DNA of 64,000 nt, from the NCBI GenBank assembly GCA_019636695.1, contig JAHBXD010000002.1:496001-560000 (forward strand), given 5' to 3'. Source of the stretch: Phycisphaeraceae bacterium. Lineage in GTDB: Bacteria; Planctomycetota; Phycisphaerae; Phycisphaerales; UBA1924. The translations under genes and the position numbers were made by a program. The notes under the pieces are model-generated. The model was not told where the DNA came from and made no database searches. It saw only the letters and a program-made list of their open reading frames with translations. Below, one piece after another: positions 49,710-58,277 of this stretch (the stretch's first letter is position 1; every line of letters begins with the position of its first letter).

Positions 49710-50930
49710 TCACGTTCGCTCGGCCTGCCCGCCGGCGGCCTCAGCCGGCGCATCGGCCGGCACTTCCTCCGTGAGCAACTCCAGGTCAATCGCTTCACGC
49801 CAGCGGCGATCGACCTCTTCAAACGGCGCCCCGAGGGCCTCCCGCGACGCTTCATCGATCGACATGCCTCCGGCCATCGCCCGCAGCCAGCGATTCCGGG
49901 CATCGCGCCCGAACGTCGTCGTGATGAAGGCGACCATGTGATGCCCCTGCGTATAGACGTGCCCCCCCCACTTGCGGTGCTCGGGGGCCAGCGGAAAATC
50001 GTTCATCGCCTCCCACGGCGCGAGATTGTCCTGACGCGCCCATCCCAGCACGCGCCGATGCACCCGCACCGGAGAGTTCGAAATCCCCGATGACACATGC
50101 TCGGCCACACCTTCAAGCACCCACCACGGCGCATCGGTCGCCTTTTCACCCATGATGAAGGTGCCAACGTGGCCGTATTCATGCGCCAGCAGCGTCTTCA
50201 ACTGCTGAAGACGCGTGCTCGGACGCACCAGCACTTTGATGCTTTCCCCTGGCTCGTTCCACCCACCGAGCGGGTCCTTGTAACTCGGAAAAATCGAGTA
50301 CTGCAACTCGATCATGGTTTCGTACATCTTGACTTCCTGCACGAACCCCGGCGGCGGCATCACCCCGAGGTCTTCGTGCACCATCTCCATGATCGCGGGA
50401 AGTTCGGCAAGCGTCGCCTCGGCGATGTCTTCAAGCCCGGGAACGAACTTGACGAGCACCCCGGGAGCCTTGCGCTCTTCCCACACGCGCCCGGCATACC
50501 GCCATGCCGATTCATCGCGCACGAACCACGCGGGGTAGCTCACTTCACGCAGCGCACCCTCTTCCATCCGCCACGACGCCGTGACCTGCCCCCGCAGCCG
50601 CTCACCCTCAAACACGGCGTCGCTCATCGAAAGGTGAAACTGCACGGGACGGTTTTTCACACAGTCTTCGATGAAGTGCCGCTCTTCCGCCGCGAGCACC
50701 TTGTCGCTTCTCCATATCTGTTCAAGATAGCCCGCGACATCCCCCGCCAGCACGGCCGACGACATCCCCGCGAGGGTCAGTTCGACCGCTTCGACCGCCT
50801 CGGCCAGAGCCGACGATCGCACCTCAGGATTGGCCGGCACATCGGGAGCGGCAAAAACCGCCGAAGCCGACACCACCACGGCCGCCAGGAGACTCCACGC
50901 ACGCGCCTTCATCAAGGCAATGTAGCCCAT
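49710..50930 (-). CDS. Exported gluzincin-like metallopeptidase (M61/MA-type)
   Basis: 406 aa. The ATG at 50930 follows GGAGG closely; the frame continues to 51125 without support. A signal peptide (ALMKARAWSLLAAVVVSASA then VFAAPD) directs export. The catalytic region shows HEYGH in LKTLLAHEYGHVGTFIMG (HExxH, two zinc ligands and general base) and WWVLEGVAEHVSSG, where Glu would be the third ligand. The N-terminal 200 residues are helical with an NTF2-like look. The substrate is unknown. The C-terminus ends in an Ala/Pro/Glu tail. Confidence 0.75.
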   Translation of the reverse strand: MGYIALMKARAWSLLAAVVVSASAVFAAPDVPANPEVRSSALAEAVEAVELTLAGMSSAVLAGDVAGYLEQIWRSDKVLAAEERHFIEDCVKNRPVQFHLSMSDAVFEGERLRGQVTASWRMEEGALREVSYPAWFVRDESAWRYAGRVWEERKAPGVLVKFVPGLEDIAEATLAELPAIMEMVHEDLGVMPPPGFVQEVKMYETMIELQYSIFPSYKDPLGGWNEPGESIKVLVRPSTRLQQLKTLLAHEYGHVGTFIMGEKATDAPWWVLEGVAEHVSSGISNSPVRVHRRVLGWARQDNLAPWEAMNDFPLAPEHRKWGGHVYTQGHHMVAFITTTFGRDARNRWLRAMAGGMSIDEASREALGAPFEEVDRRWREAIDLELLTEEVPADAPAEAAGGQAERT

Positions 50931-51021
50931 CGTCCCTCCGCGAGCGAGCAAAGCAAAACGCAGACCGCCCAACGAACGATCGCACCGACCGGATCGACTT
51001 TTCAGGCCGGCACCCTCCCGA

Positions 51022-52338
51022 TCAATAGTCGTCGTCGGGGCGGATGGGGCTTCCCATGAGCACCTGGGCGAGTTGATGCTCAAAGAAACACCCTTTCTCG
51101 CCGTACCTGGGCGCGACCTCGACATTCAGCACACCATCCTGCAACTCGGCACGCTTGCTGCTTTCGCTCGGAGCGATCCGCATGCGGACCGTTTTGATCA
51201 GACCGTCGGGAACCGGCTCACCCGATAGCTCCGGCATCGCGCAATTGATTGCCCCGATGATGCGATTCAGCCCCCATATGGCGAACTGGCCGAGATCTCG
51301 GTAATACGACAGCTCGTCCCAGTCGATGTCGAGGGCCACGGGCTGCCCGGTCCGCTGCACGATCCGGCGCATCAGGCGCGGGGCCGTGTGCTGACGATAC
51401 ACGTCGGGGTCGAGGTTGAATGTATGGGTCGGCAGCGTCGTGAGATTTGCCGGCCAGAAAACGTCCTGCTCTTCCAGCCCCGCCAGCACGCCGGGAACGA
51501 TCTCGCTCAGTTCGTGGTGCGTGTACGTGCCCTCAGGTTCGCGCAGATCAATCCGGATGACCAGGTCCGGCCCGTCGAGCACGACGGTCCGGTCCATCCA
51601 TTCGAGCACCGGCTCGACGCGGATCGCCCGGAGCCGGCCGCGCACTGGGTACTGGTTCGCGGCGTCGGACAGCAGGTTCGATAAGCCCGGAAAGAACTCG
51701 TTTCTCAGCCGCTCAAGAAGCATGTCCGTGTCGCAATCGCCGACCTGGTCGACCATGCCTCGGCTGGCGACCAAGACGGGGGTGCGATCGCCCATGACTT
51801 CGGAAATCGCGTCGGAGAGGTCGGGCAACTCCTCGAGTCCCTCAAGCATGCCGCACTCGGCATCCTCCAGTTCGGTGGAGGCCTCCGACCAGTCGGAAGG
51901 CTCGCTCGAGCTTCCTCCGAAGGCGTTGGAGATGGCGTCACCGATGGCCCCGAAGGCCTCGCCCATGGCCGTACCGAGCTGCTCCATCATCTGGCCCATG
52001 GCCGCTTCGACAGCCTCCATCTGCGGAGCGACGCTGGTAGCGAGGTCGAACTTCCACTCACCGTCTTCCTGAATCATGATGCACCGGAGTTCATCGAGTT
52101 GCATCATCTGCCCGTCATCACCCGGAGCGCTGATATTCAGCGGGATGATGACCTTGTCGCCGTGGTCTTCCGCCTCGCCGATCTCAAGCTTCAGCTCGGG
52201 CGGCATAGGACCGGAAAAACCGTCTTCCTCGAGCGAAGATCGACAGAGGTAGGTCTTCATGGCCTCCCCGTCCTGTCGGTTGTTGGCGTCGACGAACCCC
52301 TTAAGCACGTTGGTCGCCTCGGCAAGACGGTCGCTCAT
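51022..52338 (-). CDS. Acidic cytoplasmic protein of unknown function, NTF2-like N-terminus
   Basis: 438 aa from the ATG at 52338, which has GGAGGG upstream. Residues 1-115 look like an NTF2/SnoaL-type fold (LKGFVDANNRQDGEAMKTYL, then GEAEDHGDKVIIPLNI and MIQEDGEWKFD), by analogy with small proteins ending in EDGEWK. A Met/Gly/Ala-rich amphipathic stretch follows (AMGQMMEQLGTAMGEAFGAI). The C-terminal two thirds (about 170-438) has no family I recognise; it is rich in acidic residues and ends IRPDDDY. No signal peptide or membrane segment. A good candidate promoter lies directly upstream. Confidence 0.7.
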   Translation of the reverse strand: MSDRLAEATNVLKGFVDANNRQDGEAMKTYLCRSSLEEDGFSGPMPPELKLEIGEAEDHGDKVIIPLNISAPGDDGQMMQLDELRCIMIQEDGEWKFDLATSVAPQMEAVEAAMGQMMEQLGTAMGEAFGAIGDAISNAFGGSSSEPSDWSEASTELEDAECGMLEGLEELPDLSDAISEVMGDRTPVLVASRGMVDQVGDCDTDMLLERLRNEFFPGLSNLLSDAANQYPVRGRLRAIRVEPVLEWMDRTVVLDGPDLVIRIDLREPEGTYTHHELSEIVPGVLAGLEEQDVFWPANLTTLPTHTFNLDPDVYRQHTAPRLMRRIVQRTGQPVALDIDWDELSYYRDLGQFAIWGLNRIIGAINCAMPELSGEPVPDGLIKTVRMRIAPSESSKRAELQDGVLNVEVAPRYGEKGCFFEHQLAQVLMGSPIRPDDDY

Positions 52339-52402
52339 ATCTGACCCTCCTTCCATCGTTCGGGGAGAAGCACCCCGAAGGAAACCCGTAGTCAAGAACC
52401 GG

Positions 52403-52431
52403 AGCCTAGCAGTCTCTGTTCCTAATGTAAA
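52403..52431 (-). promoter_or_regulatory. Putative sigma-70 promoter for the NTF2-like protein gene
   Basis: On the minus strand TTTACA (52431-52426) is followed after exactly 17 bases by TAGGCT (52408-52403). It lies about 65 bases upstream of the ATG at 52338. Inferred from consensus only. Confidence 0.4.
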
Positions 52432-52452
52432 CCGTACAAATCGAAAAATCGA

Positions 52453-52488
52453 CTAAAAATAAACATCGCCCAGGGTTTTCCCGGGCGA
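52453..52488 (-). terminator. Intrinsic terminator of the sigma factor gene
   Basis: TCGCCC-A-GGG (52466-52475) pairs with CCCGGGCGA (52480-52488) with one bulged base and a TTTT loop. On the minus strand TGTTTATTTTTAG follows. It is about 32 bases after the sigma factor stop codon. Confidence 0.8.
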
Positions 52489-52519
52489 CGGCGGGGGAAA
52501 CACGTATGCGAACGGCTGT

Positions 52520-53485
52520 TCACGCGCCGCGGCGGACGCGGAGAGCCGGACGCTTGGGGGGATCGGCGGTCTCGACTTCGTCGTCGAGGCGACGGCCTGG
52601 TACGCGGTTCTCTCGGAAGAACCGTGTCGGGCGGTCGTCGGAAATCTGCTGGTTGAGGCGCGTCAGGGCTTCATCGACGATCTGCCGCACGCGCTCACGG
52701 CTGATGCCGACTTCGTCGGCGATCTGCTTGAGGGTGAGGGGCTGCCTGCCGTCGAGGCCGAAGCGGAGGCGGAGGATTCGGGCTTCGCGCTCGTCGATCG
52801 ATTCGAGGAGTTTGCGGAGCATCGAGAGTTCTTCGGTGCGGAAGACGCCGTCATCGGGCCGCCCATGGCGGGTATCGGCGACGAGTTCGCCCATAGCGAC
52901 CAGATCGCCTTCGGCATCGACATGCTGCTGCGAGGGGGCCTGAAGGGCCTTGACGGCGCGGCGGATGATTTTGATCTTCTTCGGGGGAAGATCCATCGCT
53001 TCGGCAAGTTGCTGGAGCGTGGGGGGGAAGCCGAGTTCGGCTTCGAGGCGCCGACTGGCTTCCTTCCATTTGGCGATCAGTTCGACCATGTACGCCGGCA
53101 CGTGGATAGGCTGGGCGGCGTTCATCAAGGCGCGCTTGATGGCCTGCTTGATCCACCACGAGGCGTAGGTGCTGAACCTTGCCCCCTGGGCGGGGTCGAA
53201 CCCTTCGACCGCACGCAGAAGGCCGATATTGCCTTCCTCGATGAGGTCGGTCAGGTGCAGGCCCCGGCCGGAATACTTCTTGGCGATGGCGACAACCAGC
53301 CGCAGATTGGCGCGAATCATGCGTTCGCGCGAAGCCGGGCAGTTGTCGTTGATGATGCGCCAGCCAAGCTCACGTTCTTCCTCCGCGGTCAACAAGGGTG
53401 TCTTGTTGATTTCGCGAAGGTAGAGCTGCAGTTCGGACTGGAACCCCGTTGCGGCCCTCTGGGCCGTCTCTCCTCGGACGCTCAC
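52520..53485 (-). CDS. RpoD-family RNA polymerase sigma factor lacking region 1.1
   Basis: 321 aa, GTG at 53485 with GGGAGA just ahead. Region 1.2 is [24 protein letters not shown]. Region 2 shows [39 protein letters not shown] and the -10-recognition helix [17 protein letters not shown]. Region 3 starts at [14 protein letters not shown]. Region 4.2 is [20 protein letters not shown] with the DPLRERE-like [16 protein letters not shown] before it. Regions 2.4 and 4.2 look like housekeeping-type promoter specificity. There is no acidic region 1.1, and the chain ends in a basic tail ([12 protein letters not shown]). It may be a primary-like or group 2 alternative sigma factor; Planctomycetota often have several. 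Followed by its own terminator. Confidence 0.9.
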   Translation of the reverse strand: MSVRGETAQRAATGFQSELQLYLREINKTPLLTAEEERELGWRIINDNCPASRERMIRANLRLVVAIAKKYSGRGLHLTDLIEEGNIGLLRAVEGFDPAQGARFSTYASWWIKQAIKRALMNAAQPIHVPAYMVELIAKWKEASRRLEAELGFPPTLQQLAEAMDLPPKKIKIIRRAVKALQAPSQQHVDAEGDLVAMGELVADTRHGRPDDGVFRTEELSMLRKLLESIDEREARILRLRFGLDGRQPLTLKQIADEVGISRERVRQIVDEALTRLNQQISDDRPTRFFRENRVPGRRLDDEVETADPPKRPALRVRRGA

Positions 53486-53781
53486 TGTTCTCCCTACCTT
53501 TCAGGACGGACCCACCCGTCGAAAAGCAGCGCCGGCATGTTCTGGTGCCGACAACTTCCGATTCGTCAACTGTAATCACCGAGTTGCATGCGAGGAACAA
53601 GAATGTCGTCGATTGCCGCAAGATCATGGGGTTTTTTCACCCCACCGCGTGCAGCGGGATGCCCGATAAGGCTGATTTCGGCTGATTGAAGAAAAAACTG
53701 AAATTTTGTTGGCCGATCGAAAAAGCCGGTGGCACAGTTCCTGATTCGCCCACGCTCGAAGATACCTATCATTCTCCGCCC

Positions 53782-54585
53782 ATGAACCGCGACCTGACGA
53801 CACTTCTGGACGAGTGGCCGTATGAACCCGGCCAGCTCAACGTGCGGCTGATCGACGGGAAGAACGGCGAGCAGTTGATCCAGATCAGGCTTGACCTGGG
53901 CATCCTTCAACTTCGGATGGACGGCCGCCCGGACGGGGTTCGCCCGGAGGGCTATGCAAGCCTTCTGGACATGTACGAGACGCGGCTGGATGAACTTGAA
54001 CACGAAAGCGAGGAAGAAGAAGCCGAAACCGCGGAAGATTTCACGCTTTCGGAAGAGGATTGCCGGGCGCTTCGCGAGGAAGCGGTGCAGTTCTACCACC
54101 GCTATATGGCCTGCCTTGCACTTGAAGATTATGACGCGGTGGTGCGCGACACCTCGCGGAATCTGCGCGTGATCGACCTGTGCTCTCGATATGCCGTGAC
54201 CGAACGCGACCGCACGGAGCTTGAGCAGTATCGCCCGTACATCCTGATGATCCGCTCGCGCGCGCTGGCGAGCGCGGCCCTGCGCGACAATGAACCCAAG
54301 GCCGCCGTGCTTGCAATCGACGAAGGGCTTGAAGCCCTGAGGCAGTATTTCGCCGAGCGGGGCGAGCCTGGGGTCTTTGAGCAGGCCGGCGAGGTGCAGA
54401 TGCTGCGCTCGATGCGCAGCGCCCTGGTGCCCAAGCTGCCGGTCAGCCAGAAATCCGAACTCCGTCAGCGCCTGCAGGATGCCATCGCTCGAGAGAACTA
54501 TGAACTTGCCGCGATCCTGCGCGATGAACTCCGCCTGCTCGGCGACGAGGGGGCTTCGCCGGGTCTGCGGCGGCCCTCGGCCTGA
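53782..54585 (+). CDS. UVR-motif protein of unknown function
   Basis: 267 aa from the ATG at 53782 (MNRDLTTLLDEWPYEPGQ); a TTG at 53686 in the same frame has no support. The N-terminal part (about 1-65) is a small beta-rich unit (LNVRLIDGKNGEQLIQIRLDLGILQL). It is followed by an acidic stretch (LEHESEEEEAETAEDFTL) and a helical middle that resembles tetratricopeptide-type helices. The C-terminus has a UVR motif (KSELRQRLQDAIARENYELA then AILRDELRLL), the UvrB-UvrC contact helix pair also found in McsA and other protein-interaction contexts. A direct role in nucleotide excision repair is not implied. Divergent from the sigma factor gene. Confidence 0.75.
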   Translation: MNRDLTTLLDEWPYEPGQLNVRLIDGKNGEQLIQIRLDLGILQLRMDGRPDGVRPEGYASLLDMYETRLDELEHESEEEEAETAEDFTLSEEDCRALREEAVQFYHRYMACLALEDYDAVVRDTSRNLRVIDLCSRYAVTERDRTELEQYRPYILMIRSRALASAALRDNEPKAAVLAIDEGLEALRQYFAERGEPGVFEQAGEVQMLRSMRSALVPKLPVSQKSELRQRLQDAIARENYELAAILRDELRLLGDEGASPGLRRPSA

Positions 54586-54591
54586 ACCATC

Positions 54592-55629
54592 TCAGACGGA
54601 CTTGAGGAACGCGATGGCTTCCTTTTCCGCGGCGGTGGTCCAGCCTTCCGCCATTGACTTGATCAGCAGCGGGAAGAGATCGGGATGCCGCTTGAGCGTC
54701 AGAATTGTTGAGCCGCCGGCGTGCGACTTCCGAAGTTTCTGCACATAGGCGAGGGCCACGTCATCCACATCGCTGTTGTGGCGTTCGTACAGCCAGCGGA
54801 AGATCTTGTAGATGCGCGGGGCGTTTGTGCCCAGGGCGACCAGGTCTTCGGCCAGACCGTCTTCATCCATACTCACCGTGAACCCGAAAGCGCCCCACCG
54901 GCGACGATTGACGAAGAACTCGGGGGAGTTTTCCATGTAGGTCATGAACGAGTGCGCAAAGGGGAGGCGCTGACCCGTCGGCACACCGATTTTGCTGACC
55001 GACAAACTCATCGTGAGCGAAAGGAACGTCACCATATCGAACGTAAAGGCATACTCGTAGCGGATGATGCCCTTGGGCCACGACCGACAGGGTGAACCGA
55101 ACGAATGCACCTCGCGCCCGGCGATCGCCCCCGGCCCTTCGGCCAGTGCCGCGGCCTGAAGCGCGTTGGAAAGAATCAGGTTCCCCTGGCTGTGTGCGAA
55201 GACCGGCGCCGCCGAGTATGACGGATCGAGAAGAAGATCAAACATGCTCGCCGCGGACGGATTGCGGGCCAGGAGATCGCGGGCGATCTGGCGCCTCGAC
55301 CGTGTGTCGTTCTTTTGCTTCAGGTTTTCGCAGTAGGCCTCAAAGGCTGACGTGACGTCGCCGGGCAGAGGAGCGTTGAACTGCCACTTGTCGGCGATGC
55401 ATTGGCCGAGGTCGCGCCAGAAGCCCCCGGTGGCGTTATAGACGCCGACGACAGGGCACATCTGCATCAACGAGAGCGCCACGGCGGCGTCACGATGATC
55501 CTGGGGCGTGTTGTCCATGCCGTTGATGAAGATCACGCGGCGGTTCGAGTCGTAGAACTCGCCGCGACCGTGTTCGGTGTGATAGGTTGCGATCTGCCCA
55601 TCGACCGAGGGGACGTTGTTGAGCGACAT
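54592..55629 (-). CDS. Alpha/beta-hydrolase-like protein of unknown function
   Basis: 345 aa from the ATG at 55629. RVIFINGMDNTPQDHRDAAVALSL looks like a first strand with an oxyanion-type turn, and VFAHSQGNLILSNALQAAAL holds an A-H-S-Q-G nucleophile elbow (Ser as probable catalytic residue). That is the best evidence for the fold. A following segment FGSPCRSWPKG contains the strand after the elbow. The acid and His of a triad cannot be placed with confidence. The C-terminal 100 residues (LAEDLVALGTNAPRIYKIFR onward) are helical. No signal peptide. Function unknown; convergent with the UVR-motif gene. Confidence 0.65.
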   Translation of the reverse strand: MSLNNVPSVDGQIATYHTEHGRGEFYDSNRRVIFINGMDNTPQDHRDAAVALSLMQMCPVVGVYNATGGFWRDLGQCIADKWQFNAPLPGDVTSAFEAYCENLKQKNDTRSRRQIARDLLARNPSAASMFDLLLDPSYSAAPVFAHSQGNLILSNALQAAALAEGPGAIAGREVHSFGSPCRSWPKGIIRYEYAFTFDMVTFLSLTMSLSVSKIGVPTGQRLPFAHSFMTYMENSPEFFVNRRRWGAFGFTVSMDEDGLAEDLVALGTNAPRIYKIFRWLYERHNSDVDDVALAYVQKLRKSHAGGSTILTLKRHPDLFPLLIKSMAEGWTTAAEKEAIAFLKSV

Positions 55630-55737
55630 GGCGAAGGCTCCTGCGGGCGTTCGCCCCGCCAAGCGAGACACCAAGCGGGCCGCCCGGCGCGCAGTCTAAC
55701 CGCGGACGCGAAAATGTGAACCAAGGAGGAGGGGGAA

Positions 55738-56013
55738 TCAGTCTTCGTCAAAACCGTTGGCGACCAGCCGGGCGAGGGCGTCGTAGCACCCTTCGGCGTC
55801 GGGGCCTTCGCATTCGAGTTGAAGCTCGGTGCCCTTGACCGCGGCGAGCATCAGAATTTCCATGATGCTTTTGGCATCGACGACCTGCTCGCCGTTGCGC
55901 AGCCGGACGGCGCTGGCGAAGGTGTTCGCCAGGTCGGCCATCGCCATGGCCGGGCGGGCGTGCAGGCCCAGCCGGTTGACGATGCGGATTGTTCCTGTGC
56001 GGCGTGCGGACAC
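55738..56013 (-). CDS. ptsH: HPr family phosphocarrier
   Basis: 91 aa, GTG at 56013 with GGGAGG five bases upstream. HPr receives phosphate from enzyme I on the active His (H18 in LGLHARPAM) and passes it to EIIA. A serine (S49 in VDAKSIMEILML) sits at the regulatory position of HPr proteins that HPr kinase can phosphorylate, but no kinase is nearby. It lies directly downstream of EIIA and HPF genes. No sugar-specific EIIB/EIIC is in the window, so it is more likely part of a regulatory (PTS-Ntr-like) system. Confidence 0.92.
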   Translation of the reverse strand: MSARRTGTIRIVNRLGLHARPAMAMADLANTFASAVRLRNGEQVVDAKSIMEILMLAAVKGTELQLECEGPDAEGCYDALARLVANGFDED

Positions 56014-56055
56014 GGTCGCCTCCCACAGCCGCCCGCGGACCGCGGGAACGGACGA

Positions 56056-56529
56056 TCAGCGAATCAGTTGATTGTCGGCCTCGTCAAGGAGGGTAAGAAC
56101 GTCATCAGGGGTGTGGGCCTGACGCAGAAAGCGGCGGAAGGTCTCTTTGCTGAGGTTGGTGCAGATGGCCTCCATCGCCTGCAAGTGCTCTTCGGGTTTG
56201 TCTTCGGGGCTGATGAGCAGGAAGACGCTGTAGACGGGCTGACGATCGAGCGCGTTGAACTCGACACCGTGACCTGAAAGCCCGATGGCAAGGCTGAGGC
56301 CCTGCATCGACTTGTGCTTGAAGTGCGGCACGGCGATGCCTTTGCCCCAGGCGGTGCTGCCGCGGGTTTCGCGATGCAGGATGCTCTGGTAGATGTGATC
56401 GCGGAACTCGGCGGGGGTTGCACCGGCGGCGACGAGCGCATCGAGCATCTCGGCGATGACCTTGTCGCGCTCGTTTGAAGCGAGCTGCGTGACGATGGCG
56501 TCTCGCACGATGATGTCCGACAGTTTCAT
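56056..56529 (-). CDS. ptsN: PTS EIIA component of the PtsN/fructose type
   Basis: 157 aa from the ATG at 56529. MKLSDIIVRDAIVTQLASNE is the standard PtsN-like N-terminus. The phosphorylatable His is H69 in GKGIAVPHFKHKSM. SGHGVEFNALDRQPVYSVFLLISPEDKPEEHL completes the conserved block, and the C-terminal TPDDVLTLLDEAD helix is usual. It is placed 38 bases after hpf and 43 bases before ptsH, as in proteobacterial rpoN-hpf-ptsN clusters, but rpoN is absent. Such proteins link phosphate or nitrogen status to regulation. Confidence 0.93.
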   Translation of the reverse strand: MKLSDIIVRDAIVTQLASNERDKVIAEMLDALVAAGATPAEFRDHIYQSILHRETRGSTAWGKGIAVPHFKHKSMQGLSLAIGLSGHGVEFNALDRQPVYSVFLLISPEDKPEEHLQAMEAICTNLSKETFRRFLRQAHTPDDVLTLLDEADNQLIR

Positions 56530-56566
56530 CAGGTCGTCTCCGGATGCGGGCGGTATCGAGGCGTGA

Positions 56567-56875
56567 TCAGTGGCGGTTGTCTCTGAGTTTGTCTTTGTAT
56601 TCGGTGATCTGCCGCGACGCCTTGGCGATGGCCAGGTCGACGGCGGCGTAGAGATCGCGGTCTTTGCCGTGGGCGATGAAATCCGCGTGCTTGACCACGT
56701 CAACGACGAGTTCCACGTCGAACTCGGCCTGGTGATGATGGTCGGGATGCGAGATGTTGAAGGTGATCATCTGCACGCCGTCGAAATAACGGGGCAGCTT
56801 TTCCGCCTTCTGCTCGCAGTACTGGCGAATCGCCTCCGTGATGTCCACGTTCCGTCCGACAACATCCGTACGCAT
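56567..56875 (-). CDS. hpf: Ribosome hibernation-promoting factor, short form
   Basis: 102 aa from the ATG at 56875, preceded by AAGGGG. RNVDITEAIRQYCEQKAEKLPRYFDG and HHQAEFDVELVVDVVKHADF are the conserved beta-alpha-beta fold, and DLYAAVDLAIAKASRQITEYKDKLR is the second helix. It binds the 30S decoding site and stores ribosomes as inactive dimers or monomers in stationary phase. The long-form C-terminal domain is absent. First gene of the hpf-ptsN-ptsH group, which points to joint control by nutrient state. Confidence 0.93.
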   Translation of the reverse strand: MRTDVVGRNVDITEAIRQYCEQKAEKLPRYFDGVQMITFNISHPDHHHQAEFDVELVVDVVKHADFIAHGKDRDLYAAVDLAIAKASRQITEYKDKLRDNRH

Positions 56876-56967
56876 GCACACCCCTTCGAGCGGGGCCGGG
56901 TCCGACCGGCCTCTTCGGGCATGGTATTCCGCGCCGGGCGGGAAGGGAGCGCTCGGGCCGGCACCCC

Positions 56968-57930
56968 TCACGCTCCGGGGTTCGGAGGCGGTTCTTGCGC
57001 TTGGCGCTCGGTCGCCTTGGTGATCGCTTCCAAGGCCGGTTTCGGTTCGCCGGGCGCGTCCTTCGGCTGAAAACCCAGCACACCGGCCGTAATCACGAAC
57101 CGAATCGCCTGATCGATCGTCACGGGAAGGGTGATCGCATCTTCAATCGGCACGACGATCGTGAACCCCGTAAACGGCGTCGGGGTCGACGGAATAAAGA
57201 CGCTGTAACTCTCGCGCCCGTTGGCCGCCTTGAGCACGGGGTTGGTCGAGTTGGTCACGAGACCCACCGTCCAAAGCCCCTGGCGCGGATATTGCACCAG
57301 CACGGCCTTGCTGAAGGCGATCTGCTTCTCGCCCATGATCATGTTGACCAACTGCTTGACGTGCGGATAGATGTGCTTCCATACCGGCACCCGCGCCAGC
57401 AGCCGCTCTAACCGGCCGTAGATCTGCTTGCCGAGGAAATTCCCTAAGAGAAGCCCTGACAAGTAGATCAGCACAATCGCCACGATCAGCCCGGTGGCTT
57501 CGAGATACCACCGGCTCTTCCACCAGAGTTCAAACGCCTTGCGGCGGAGGTACACCACTGCGCGCTGCTCGGATACCGCGGGCAGGTTGTCGCGTCGGCG
57601 CGAGGCCTGATAGTTGGAAACCTGCTCCCGGGTGGGGCTCCACCAATCGGGCAGGCCGACCTTCTTCCGCTGCGCTTCATCGGTGGGCACGGCTGGGGCC
57701 GGTTCATCGGCCGGGGCGGCCTCGCCGACCACACGCGGAATGACTTCGAGAATCACCAGGCGAATGCCGGCGTTGATCGGGGCGCCGACGTTTCGGTACA
57801 CAAAGACAGTCAGTTGCCAGAGAATCCAGAGCGTAATGATCGACGGCAGCAGGATCGCAAGCCCGCGTCCGAAGAACTTCCGAAAATCCGCCATGAACGT
57901 TCGCTGGGAACCTGACGTCGCCTTGGCCAT
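56968..57930 (-). CDS. DUF502 family membrane protein
   Basis: 320 aa from the ATG at 57930; MADFRKFF at 57894 is an alternative start. Two membrane helices are clear: ILLPSIITLWILWQLTVFVY (about 26-45) and LIVAIVLIYLSGLLLGNFLG. The DUF502 core follows: LARVPVWKHIYPHVKQLVNM, then FSKAVLVQYPRQGLWTVGLVT and VFIPSTPTPFTGFTIVVPIEDAI. A loop of about 70 residues between the helices (DEPAPAVPTDEAQRKKVGLP) is longer than typical. The C-terminus is charged and Pro-rich. Function is unknown; relatives exist in many Gram-negative bacteria and in plants. Upstream is tRNA-Ile. Confidence 0.88.
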   Translation of the reverse strand: MAKATSGSQRTFMADFRKFFGRGLAILLPSIITLWILWQLTVFVYRNVGAPINAGIRLVILEVIPRVVGEAAPADEPAPAVPTDEAQRKKVGLPDWWSPTREQVSNYQASRRRDNLPAVSEQRAVVYLRRKAFELWWKSRWYLEATGLIVAIVLIYLSGLLLGNFLGKQIYGRLERLLARVPVWKHIYPHVKQLVNMIMGEKQIAFSKAVLVQYPRQGLWTVGLVTNSTNPVLKAANGRESYSVFIPSTPTPFTGFTIVVPIEDAITLPVTIDQAIRFVITAGVLGFQPKDAPGEPKPALEAITKATERQAQEPPPNPGA

Positions 57931-58018
57931 GCCCCACCCCGTGCCCGGGGACGCGTTTGGTCGTCCCGACCCGAAGTCCTGACACACAACCGCCCCGGCC
58001 GTAACCGGGGCGGGCCAA

Positions 58019-58092
<74 letters not shown>

Positions 58093-58277
58093 GACGCCGG
58101 ACGATCCTGTCCGGGGAGAAGAGGATACGACCCCACCGCCCCGGAGTCACGTCCGCCCTGGGGCATCCGCCGTCGGGGGTGCCCGGCATCTGGCCCGCCG
58201 CCCGGGGATTGCCCCCTGGCGCGCGCTCGGATACATTGCCCCATTGCCCACATCGTGGGCGCACAACGAGGTTCATC

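Noticed and set aside
53670..53687. Two GGCTGATT copies in the sigma factor/UVR intergenic region
   Set aside because: Only two 8-base copies; too short to treat as a regulatory repeat without recurrence elsewhere.
58246..58260. GCCCAC-ATC-GTGGGC palindrome upstream of the lipoprotein gene
   Set aside because: Only 6 bp and without a U-run; such short GC palindromes are expected by chance at this base composition.
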